This document shows positions 57,786-64,000 of a DNA stretch of 64,000 bases, in pieces. The notes beneath the pieces are model-generated. The model was not told the origin of the DNA, did no database searches, and worked only from the letters and a program-made list of their open reading frames with translations. Position 1 is the first letter of the stretch; every line of letters starts with the position of its first letter. Source of the DNA: Salinigranum marinum (lineage in GTDB: Archaea; Halobacteriota; Halobacteria; Halobacteriales; Haloferacaceae); NCBI RefSeq assembly GCF_024228675.1, contig NZ_CP100461.1, positions 2,291,398-2,355,397 on the forward strand, written 5' to 3'. The position numbers and the translations under genes were made by a program.

Positions 57786-59730
57786 TTGGTAGTGTTCGGT
57801 ATCAAACCCACTCCAAATCTTTATATGTATATCTAATATATATGTTGGTAATGGCTGAGTTCACGTTCGAGGGACAGGAAGTAATCACGAAAGAAGTCAC
57901 CAAAACCGGGACGGGAGCGCACGTCTTCGTCCCGAAAGACTGGCTTGGAGAAGAAGTCGCAATTATCCGCCTCGACACAGACTAACCCACCAAGAATGGC
58001 GTCCACACACCTCTCACTCTCGATTCGACTCCCCTTCGAGGAGCAAGAGCGCCACGCTCGATTAGACACCCTCACGACTCACGTAGCAAATACGCTCATC
58101 GAGCAATACTGGACGCCCGAACACCTCGAAGGGATTGACGACTACTCATACCAAGCGTGGAAATACTTTGACGAAGACGAAGCGTTCGCAAACGTTGGCC
58201 TGTACCTCCCAAGCCGGTACAAACGATGCGTGATGCAGAAAGTCGGAGAAACACTCCGCAGTCACGCCGACAAACGCAAAGCCTTCCAGTCCATCCAGTC
58301 CGTTCTTCCCGACCTCAAGATTCGCCGTATCTACTCCCGACGAATCAAAGAACAGCTCTGGGATTCTGCGACGTATCTCAAATCGGGGTACGTTGACTTG
58401 CTCATCGGACAACTCAACTCGTACTACGACCGTCACGGACGGTTTCCAGACTCGTATTTTGAGATGCAAGAGTGTCCCACGTACTCGAAAGGCGTTCTTC
58501 CGTACTCCGCAGACGACGGGCCAACTTCGGGGCAGGCTGTGAAATACGAGCGCGACGAAGACACACAGACGCTTACAGTCAAACTCAAAACCCCTGACAC
58601 GCTCAAACCCGAGACTCGTGGTGACTGGACGTGGACTGAACACGAGTTGGACGGCTACGAAGCGTTCCACGAACTCCTCGAACACGGCAGTCTCTCCGCA
58701 CCCTCATTCCACCCCACGCAGACAAAAACTGGAGACAACTACTACGACCTCTCGTTCCCAATCGAAGTCGAACACCAAGAGAAAACTGATGACGTTGAAA
58801 CTGTCTTAGCGATTGATGGAGGTCTCAGAAAAGACGCCACCGCAGTCGTCGTGAACGAAGATGGGGAACAACTCTCTGTCCCGCATTTCATCCAGAACAC
58901 GGAGCGAGAGCGAATGAGGAATCTCGCTCGTGAACGCAACCAACTCAACTCCAAGTTGGCATATTTGCGCCGTCAGGGGCGTGACCACACGGATTCGTTC
59001 AACCACGTTCAGGCAGAGTACGAGCGTGTGAACAACAAGATTCGGCACAAGCGAGAGCAGTTGGTTCACGATGTTGCAAACCAAGTTCTTGCGCTCGCGT
59101 TGGTGTACGACGTGGATGCGATTGTTCACGAAGACTTGCGGAGTCTCTCACCGCCTCGTGGTGAGGGACAACTTTCGTGGGAACTCAGTTCGTGGGCGCG
59201 TCGAGAGATAATCTCAAAAATTGAGTATCGAGCGGGAATCGCTGGACTGCACGTGGAGCGAGTGCATCCGGGTAACACGTCTCGGTCGTGTCCACGATGT
59301 GGTGCGACTGGTCACACTACGAAGTCGCCTGACCACTCGTTTGAGGTGTGGTGGGGTGGGCACTTCCGGTGTGATAATGCCCGGTGCGGTTATCAAGCCG
59401 ACCGAGATTACGTTGGTGCTGTCAACGTGGCTCGCGTGTTTTACAGTAACTCGGCAACGCTGGAACACGGTTTTAGGTCCTCGTATATCGGGGATTCTGA
59501 AATCGTGCCAGCTAGCCGTTCCGCTGGCTCGCGTCTCGCGTTCGGTGACGCTCCCGTAGCGTATCTCGGACAGTCGGAACAAGATGTGACTGCTGGTGGT
59601 GGGTCGGCGTATATCGCGCCCGCTGTCACCCCGACAGAGACGAAAAACAATAGTAGCAAACCTTCCTCGTCAAGCCCAGCGACGTGTGGTGTGTCCCGTT
59701 TTGCACGGGTCACTACCAATTGCTACCGAA
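57786..59730 (+). mobile_element. IS200/605-type (tnpB-only) element within the DUF932-like gene
   Basis: TTGGTAGTG (57786-57794) and CACTACCAA (59711-59719) are inverted, and GTTCGGTA and TACCGAA extend the symmetry. The element contains a DUF2080-type small gene and tnpB, no tnpA. The exact borders cannot be fixed because such elements leave no duplication; I place them by the interrupted host frame (57785/59738). Confidence 0.65.
57851..57985 (+). CDS. DUF2080-type small transposon protein
   Basis: 44 aa from the ATG at 57851 (57842 also possible). MAEFTFEGQEVITKEVTKTG, GAHVFVPKDWLGEEVAII is the signature of the DUF2080 transposon-encoded family. An AT-rich promoter with TTTATATG (57820-57827) lies upstream. 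Ends 10 bases before tnpB; probably a regulator of the element. Confidence 0.78.
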   Translation: MAEFTFEGQEVITKEVTKTGTGAHVFVPKDWLGEEVAIIRLDTD

Positions 59731-59735
59731 AATAG
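57996..59735 (+). CDS. tnpB: Large TnpB-like protein (579 aa), intact
   Basis: Longer than usual TnpB because of a 280-residue N-terminal region and a C-terminal Ser-rich tail of about 90 residues. RuvC residues: VLAIDGGLRKDATAVV (Asp near 285), AIVHEDLRSLSPPRG (Glu near 380), the zinc ribbon CPRCGATG..CDNARCGYQ, and ADRDYVGAVNVAR (final Asp). All catalytic positions are present. A divergent clade compared with the other four tnpB genes. The accompanying DUF2080 gene supports membership in a separate element group. Confidence 0.85.
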   Translation: MASTHLSLSIRLPFEEQERHARLDTLTTHVANTLIEQYWTPEHLEGIDDYSYQAWKYFDEDEAFANVGLYLPSRYKRCVMQKVGETLRSHADKRKAFQSIQSVLPDLKIRRIYSRRIKEQLWDSATYLKSGYVDLLIGQLNSYYDRHGRFPDSYFEMQECPTYSKGVLPYSADDGPTSGQAVKYERDEDTQTLTVKLKTPDTLKPETRGDWTWTEHELDGYEAFHELLEHGSLSAPSFHPTQTKTGDNYYDLSFPIEVEHQEKTDDVETVLAIDGGLRKDATAVVVNEDGEQLSVPHFIQNTERERMRNLARERNQLNSKLAYLRRQGRDHTDSFNHVQAEYERVNNKIRHKREQLVHDVANQVLALALVYDVDAIVHEDLRSLSPPRGEGQLSWELSSWARREIISKIEYRAGIAGLHVERVHPGNTSRSCPRCGATGHTTKSPDHSFEVWWGGHFRCDNARCGYQADRDYVGAVNVARVFYSNSATLEHGFRSSYIGDSEIVPASRSAGSRLAFGDAPVAYLGQSEQDVTAGGGSAYIAPAVTPTETKNNSSKPSSSSPATCGVSRFARVTTNCYRK

Positions 59736-59737
59736 GA

Positions 59738-60356
59738 ACGGTTCGCCCGCGATACGACGTGTGCAAACTCGATCCGCTCACTCACCGATCGCGAGACAGT
59801 GAAACACGTCGGTGAGGTCGACGCGTTCGGTCCGTGGTGGGAGCAGATCCTCGGGCAGGTGGAACTCGTCGCCAACGACCTCTATGCGTTCATCACCGAC
59901 GCACAGGAGATTACGGTAGAGTTCACCCAGATGCCGTTCGACGTCGAAGAGTTCTACACGCTTCTGAGCTTCCCAGCGTATCTCTCAGAACGAGCAGCGA
60001 GTGACGCCAGAGCGAACGCATCAACTCCGTTCGAGATCGATATGTGGACGCTCCATTCGGGAGCCACCTACGCCCTGACGCACTTTTTCACTGGGAAGGA
60101 AGGGTCGGCACTCGACGGATACGTCAGAGCGGCCAACGACCTCCTGTTCAATCCTGAGGCGAGCCTCTCACGCGTCGAACAGGCCTATGAACGGGAGGCA
60201 GAGTCGGAAACCGACGGCGCCGGACAGACCGGACTGGAAAGCCAGTTGGCACTCGCACAGATCGAGCGTGTCAGCAACGGCGTTCAGGAGAAAGCGACCC
60301 AATTCGAGGAGCGTGAAGAGACACTACGGGAACGGTTCGCTGGCCCGGTGGAGTAG
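59738..60356 (+). pseudogene. DUF932-like protein, C-terminal part
   Basis: Coding from 59741 in frame with the GTG at 59799: FARDTTCANSIRSLTDRETV, KHVGEVDAFGPWWEQILGQV, EFTQMPFDVEEFYTLLSFPA. Together with 57141-57785 it makes a normal protein of about 420 aa. The GTG at 59799 might allow separate translation of a 185-aa C-terminal fragment. 60357-60535 beyond it has no gene. Confidence 0.7.
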
Positions 60357-60535
60357 CTCTGTTCAAATAATACAGAGGCGCACTGTAGGAGCTGAACGTA
60401 TCGATGGGAAGAACGTGCGTATCGAGCGACGAAAAGAGAGGTGAGCAAGACCACGTTAGAAGTCGCTGTGATTCTACGGGCAGGAGCACGACATGTCGAC
60501 GATATCGGTGTCATCGAGTTCGATCTGTGCCTGGT

Positions 60536-60597
60536 GACATCCTCCCCGGCGTAAACGACGGGGCTTCCCGTAACCGCAAGTTGGGATATTTGCCGGT
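60536..60597 (-). repeat. Right-end hairpin of the following tnpB (guide-RNA 3' region)
   Basis: Read on the minus strand: GGGAAGCCCCGTCGTTTACG, then CCGGGGAGGATGTCAC. The stem GCCCCG.../...CGGGG encloses a TTTA-bearing loop, the same hairpin type into which the ISH3-like elements inserted at 3284 and 8297. This one is uninterrupted and serves as reference. Confidence 0.7.
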
Positions 60598-61848
60598 CTA
60601 CGACACGACCTGTTCTCGCGGTGCGAACGCACCACTCTCTGAATCGAACAAGTATGTCGATGGCTGTGCCACACAGCCGTTACTCCTATCCTCGCCGTGA
60701 GGACTCGGAGTTATCTTCTGGCGCATGTTCTCCGCCCCGTTGCAATCCGCATTCCCGACCAACCCGCACGACGAGCAGACGTACAGGCCACGGTGCTTGC
60801 GGTTCAACCTCGTGTCATCACCACACCGTGAACACGTCTTCGAGGTATCCCACTCGTTCTCCTTCAGCACCGTGACACCTCGAATCTCGCCCTTGTATTC
60901 GAGGTACTGGTAGATGCGGTCGAACGCCCACGTGTGCAACTTCTTGTTGCCAGTCTTGCCCCAGTCCGACTCGCGCACGTCTTCGGGCCAACTCACCGAG
61001 AGCGTGCCAACACCGCGCTCAACACACTCTGTGATGATGGCGTCAGTAAGCGTGTGGTAGAAGTGCGTCTCGCGATCAGCGAGTTTCCTGCGTGCCCACA
61101 TCGATTTCTCAGACGGGCCGTTCTCGCCCTCAGTATCGTATTCAGCACGTTTGAAGTAGTGCTTGTCCTGTTTGAGTGAATTCCCGGGGTACAGGACATA
61201 TTCGTCAGGGAACGCGACCGTGGCGATGTTCTTGATGCCAAGGTCGATGCCTGCCACGCCATCGCCTGCGGAGTCAGTGGTTTCGAGTTCGATTTTGCAG
61301 ACGAAGTGCAGTTCCCACTCGTCACCGTTCCAGACGGCGCGAACGTTCTGCACGGAGTTGACTTCTGTGAGGTCAACGTCGGGGCGCGTCTGGTACTCGC
61401 AGAGCAGGAAGTCCGACCAATACTCCTTGAGGTTCGAGCCTTTCGAGAGTCGGACGCGGTTGTTCTCGGGGTCGTGTTTGAAGCCGTCTTCTTTGAACGT
61501 GACCGTACTCTTGGGTCGGGTGTCGCCGTGTTTGCGGTAGCCGGGGGGATTCGCCTCGTCAAACTTGTGTCGCAGGTCGAACCAGGACTGGAAAGCGTCG
61601 GAAAGTTCTTCGATGACTTTCTGACTGGATTGGGCATTCAGGTCTTTCCAGCACGACTGGTTCTTCATATACGATTTTAGCACGCCTTCGTCTGGGATTT
61701 CACCAGTTGCGTTCCAGATGCGGTCGGCTGTCCATCGTGCGACGTTCCAGATTTTTGAGGCGGCGTCTCCGAGTGAGTCAAGGCCATCGCAGACCTGCCA
61801 GTGGTTCTGGATCGAACCAACGTAGGTTCGAGTGGCCTGAATCGCCAT
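60598..61848 (-). CDS. tnpB: TnpB-like RNA-guided nuclease, intact (416 aa)
   Basis: Full-length for the IS1341 class. RuvC Asp in VAGIDLGIKNIATV (near 194), Glu in LSVSWPEDVRESD, zinc ribbon CSRCGDDTRLNRKHRGLYVC with SSCG, and the last Asp in NADCNGAENM. No frame damage and an intact right-end hairpin, so it is a candidate active homing nuclease. No tnpA is nearby. Confidence 0.88.
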   Translation of the reverse strand: MAIQATRTYVGSIQNHWQVCDGLDSLGDAASKIWNVARWTADRIWNATGEIPDEGVLKSYMKNQSCWKDLNAQSSQKVIEELSDAFQSWFDLRHKFDEANPPGYRKHGDTRPKSTVTFKEDGFKHDPENNRVRLSKGSNLKEYWSDFLLCEYQTRPDVDLTEVNSVQNVRAVWNGDEWELHFVCKIELETTDSAGDGVAGIDLGIKNIATVAFPDEYVLYPGNSLKQDKHYFKRAEYDTEGENGPSEKSMWARRKLADRETHFYHTLTDAIITECVERGVGTLSVSWPEDVRESDWGKTGNKKLHTWAFDRIYQYLEYKGEIRGVTVLKENEWDTSKTCSRCGDDTRLNRKHRGLYVCSSCGLVGNADCNGAENMRQKITPSPHGEDRSNGCVAQPSTYLFDSESGAFAPREQVVS

Positions 61849-61965
61849 ACATCGCCTATGTAGGCAAGGTACTTAGCATCGCTCCGAGTGGAGTGAAAGT
61901 GAACGTAGACGTGGAATATCCGGCCGTGCCATAGGCGGTGCTTGTGTGGAAAGTGTCGGATTCAC

Positions 61966-61985
61966 TCCCACCCTGAAGGGTGGGA
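61966..61985. repeat. IS200/605-type end hairpin relic
   Basis: TCCCACCCTGAAGGGTGGGA, a perfect 9-bp stem with 2-base loop, followed by TTCTCTCC. Similar hairpins end other tnpB elements of haloarchaea. It lies between the left end of the tnpB at 61848 and the mazEF promoter. Confidence 0.5.
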
Positions 61986-62068
61986 TTCTCTCCTCGAAGA
62001 AAGATAGGGCTCGTACTGACTGCCTTTAGCCCGAAGGGTTTATGAGTACGAATATGATATGAATATGT

Positions 62069-62335
62069 ATGGGTAAGGGCGAACGCCGGAAAATCGGGAA
62101 ACGAGGTCAAGTGACAATCCCCAAAGATCTCCGAGAACGATTCGGAATGAAGGGAGGAGACGACGTCATTATCCACGAAGAGGGGGGGAAGCTCGTTATC
62201 GAACGATCGGTAACTCGTGAGGAGTTGGCTGAGGGATACCGCCAGCGTGCCCACCGGACCCGCGAACTCGCTGACGAACTGGAGGGCGTCTCGACGGAGG
62301 CCAATGAACACCTGGGCGATGCCCCAGAGTGGTAG
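62069..62335 (+). CDS. AbrB-type MazE-like antitoxin
   Basis: 88 aa. GKRGQVTIPKDLRERFGMKG, GDDVIIHEEGGKLVIERSVT is a textbook AbrB/MazE swapped-hairpin domain; the helical tail (EELAEGYRQRAHRTRELADE) would bind the toxin. Promoter region 62035-62068 with GGGTTTATGA and the imperfect repeat GAATATGATATGAATATG (62050-62067) as probable operator. Three bases before the toxin gene. Confidence 0.88.
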   Translation: MGKGERRKIGKRGQVTIPKDLRERFGMKGGDDVIIHEEGGKLVIERSVTREELAEGYRQRAHRTRELADELEGVSTEANEHLGDAPEW

Positions 62336-62338
62336 CGG

Positions 62339-62698
62339 ATGGCAACGTCCGTCCGTCGAGGGGATGTCGTTATTGTTGAACTTGATCCGACGCAGGGATC
62401 CGAACAACGGGGAACACGTCCGTGTCTCGTCGTGCAGAACGACGTAGGGAATGCAAATGCACCGACAACGATCGTTGTCCCGTTCACTACCTCTTTCGGC
62501 GAGCAGCTCTATCCGTTCGAAGTGCTCTTCCCAGCCCAAGAATGTGCGCTTCGGGAAGACTCAGTCGCGCTCTGTAGCCAGATTCGAACCATCTCTATCG
62601 AGCACCGCATCAACGAGAACCTCGGCTCGATTCCGCAAGAGCGGATAGACGAGGTCGATACCGCACTCGAATACAGTCTCGGCCTCACCAAAATCTGA
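62339..62698 (+). CDS. mazF: MazF-like endoribonuclease toxin
   Basis: 119 aa from the ATG at 62339. VRRGDVVIVELDPTQGSEQR, GTRPCLVVQNDVGNANAPTT, IVVPFTTSF..YPFEVLF and VALCSQIRTISIEHRI are MazF landmarks. Complete and in frame with no damage. Third MazF-like gene of the window; the others are at 39007 (intact) and 36174 (truncated). Confidence 0.9.
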   Translation: MATSVRRGDVVIVELDPTQGSEQRGTRPCLVVQNDVGNANAPTTIVVPFTTSFGEQLYPFEVLFPAQECALREDSVALCSQIRTISIEHRINENLGSIPQERIDEVDTALEYSLGLTKI

Positions 62699-62937
62699 CA
62701 GGAATTGGCGAAAACAGTTCACCTCTGGTTTCTTTTCAACTCCCCCAATTAATGCGCTATTCTATGACAGCGAAGAGGACCCAATCTTTGCGAGACACGA
62801 GTTCAGGTGATTTCTATCACTAACCAACATATTCTATCAATATTGATATTCTTGTAGATACTGTTATTACGGTGATTTTCTTCCCAGTGTCCAAGCACGG
62901 CCGTCGAATTAGACGGTCATAAGGAGAGAACACAACC

Positions 62938-63366
62938 TTGGACGTCGAGAAATTGTATTCAGCGGTGGGGAATCGGCTCACGACAAACACAACGGGCCGT
63001 AATATCGGCAGTCACAGTGCGATTCGAATTACTCGGTCGGTGATCGTGGTCGCTGCGTTCGTGGTCATGGTCGACCCGGTGATGGCTCAGGCCGCAGGAA
63101 GTACGTTCTGTCAGACCGCCCTCGCGCGAACGGTGAAGAACATCTTCACTGTGATCCAATTCGGTGGGCCGTTGGTCGGCGGCGTTGTCGCTCTCGGTTC
63201 AACGGTTGCTCTGTCGGCCGTTCGACGGGCAGACCTCAAGCGTGAACTCAAGGAGATGCGGAATCAGGGAATCGTCTGGGGAGTCATTGTCGCACCCCTT
63301 GGAACGGTTACCATTCAATTCATCCTCAATAACATCGTTGCGGGGGGAGGGAGTTGCGCGTTCTGA
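62938..63366 (+). CDS. VirB2/TrbC-like small membrane protein (possible pilin)
   Basis: 142 aa from the TTG at 62938; no ATG is well placed, so the exact start is uncertain. An N-terminal signal-like helix (ITRSVIVVAAFVVMVDPVMA) with likely cleavage near AQAAG, then two helices (TVIQFGGPLVGGVVALGSTV; GVIVAPLGTVTIQFILNNIV) separated by a basic loop. This layout resembles VirB2/TrbC conjugative pilin or a related T4SS subunit. Followed by a second membrane gene on the same strand. The AT-rich 62699-62937 gap is the promoter region. Confidence 0.55.
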   Translation: MDVEKLYSAVGNRLTTNTTGRNIGSHSAIRITRSVIVVAAFVVMVDPVMAQAAGSTFCQTALARTVKNIFTVIQFGGPLVGGVVALGSTVALSAVRRADLKRELKEMRNQGIVWGVIVAPLGTVTIQFILNNIVAGGGSCAF

Positions 63367-63438
63367 AATGTGGCAGTGCTCTTTCGATAGCACGTTCGTT
63401 CAGATCGTCGGCTCCCACGAGGCAGGATCGAAAACGTG

Positions 63439-64000
63439 TGCGCACGATCCTCACGCTACTCTGTGGAGTGGGGTTGGTAGGCGGTGGACCAATCCGAGGC
63501 CGTGCACAGTCGACTGCAACCGCAACGCCGACATCGACCGATAACTCAACGGGCTCTGAGGCCGGAGCCGGGGGTGATCTCTCGAACGAGGCGATCGGGG
63601 ATGCGATCGTCAGCGGTCTTAGATCGCTCTTGGAGACACTGTTTAGCCCGATTCGAGGACTCATCCAGTCGCACGCGAACGGCCTTCTCGACCTTCTCGT
63701 GGGGACGCCGCATCCCGAAGTGATCTTCGCCAGGCCAAACACATCTCCGTGGCTGGCGCTGTACCAATATTACTGGGATGCGATTGTCCCGCTTACGCTG
63801 CTACTGTTCGGCTTGAGCCTCATCGTGATCGTTCTACTCGAATCGATGAGTCACCTGCTCAGTGGCTATCACCGTGCACACCTGAAACGACGGGCGTTCG
63901 TGGGTCTGATGGGTATTCTGTCGTGGTGGTGGATCGCTGGATTTTCGCTGCAGCTAGCCGATGAGCTCACCCGCTTTCTCATGCCCAGTCTCGATTCGAT
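63439..64000 (+). CDS. Membrane protein, VirB6/TrbL-like candidate (runs off right edge)
   Basis: GTG at 63439 starts VRTILTLLCGVGLVGGG, a signal helix, then a Ser/Thr-rich spacer, an amphipathic region (ETLFSPIRGLIQSHANGLLD) and two clear membrane helices (IVPLTLLLFGLSLIVIVLLE; FVGLMGILSWWWIAGFSLQL). The frame is open at the right edge. Position after a VirB2-like gene suggests a T4SS inner-membrane component. The start is tentative; the frame opens at 63391 but has no better codon. Confidence 0.5.

Noticed and set aside
1-64000. CRISPR arrays and cas genes
   Set aside because: No regularly spaced direct repeats and no Cas signature were seen; the RuvC-like proteins are TnpB.
1-64000. Cargo-type gas vesicle, rhodopsin or restriction-modification genes
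   Set aside because: No such proteins were found among the frames that I read.

Overview
The window looks like part of a haloarchaeal (class Halobacteria) megaplasmid or plasmid-like chromosomal island. Evidence: proteins are strongly acidic and Asp/Glu-rich, coding DNA is GC-rich with AT-rich promoter gaps and TATA boxes, many genes overlap by ATGA or GTGA, and the gene set is haloarchaeal (halobacterial transducer, TFB, Orc1/Cdc6, ISH-type elements, IS1341-type tnpB genes). I cannot name the species.

Layout. 1-3.2 kb: a histidine kinase (open at the left edge), a 113-bp MITE with perfect 5-bp target duplication, and a receiver-PAS protein. 3.2-9.7 kb: two ISH3-family-like elements, each sitting in the loop of an IS200/605 right-end hairpin, a truncated tnpB, and a methyl-accepting transducer. 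9.8-14.1 kb: small membrane proteins and an XRE-type regulator. 14.1-17.3 kb: IS5-type elements and relics, a vapBC pair in which both genes are frameshifted, and small unknown genes. 17.3-20.7 kb: an unusual block of an anchored secreted protein, a JAMM-like protein, a winged-helix protein and a receptor-like membrane protein. 21.0-28.5 kb: a primase-like protein, a 1.2-kb gene-free region with a dispersed decamer (candidate origin), and a 1622-aa conjugation-type ATPase. 28.5-39.6 kb: a dense set of toxin-antitoxin (TA) modules, some intact (VapBC, MNT-HEPN-like, MazEF), others broken by ISH1-like, tnpB or small deletions, with a stem-loop-rich repeat between them. 39.6-41.6 kb: a tnpB relic split by a composite transposon with an 8-bp target duplication. 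42.4-47.8 kb: an OB-fold protein, a TumE-type TA pair, zinc ribbons and Orc1/Cdc6. 47.9-51.2 kb: a RecA-like protein, a 90-aa protein and a PolB2-like polymerase. 51.3-60.4 kb: SWIM protein, secreted nuclease, phosphoesterase, wHTH/TumE-like pair, TFB, and a DUF932-like gene split by a tnpB element. 60.5-64 kb: another tnpB, an intact MazEF pair, and the first genes of a type IV secretion-like cluster running off the right edge.

How the genes fit together. Replication (primase-like, Orc1/Cdc6, OB-fold), possible repair synthesis (RecA-like plus PolB2), conjugation (large ATPase, membrane proteins at the right edge), own transcription (TFB, with a TATA-proximal leader shared by three genes) and stability (TA modules) are what a self-transmissible replicon needs. 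Transposons of at least five families have invaded it, often each other and often the TA genes.

The observations I consider most novel are: (1) long perfect hairpins inside transposase reading frames, found at homologous positions in different IS5-type elements with compensating base changes; (2) ISH3-type insertions in the loops of IS200/605 end hairpins; (3) the composite transposon carrying a helix-hairpin-helix gene; (4) the shared leader of three replicon genes; and (5) a three-copy CTTCG-loop repeat. No CRISPR array, rRNA or tRNA gene was found.
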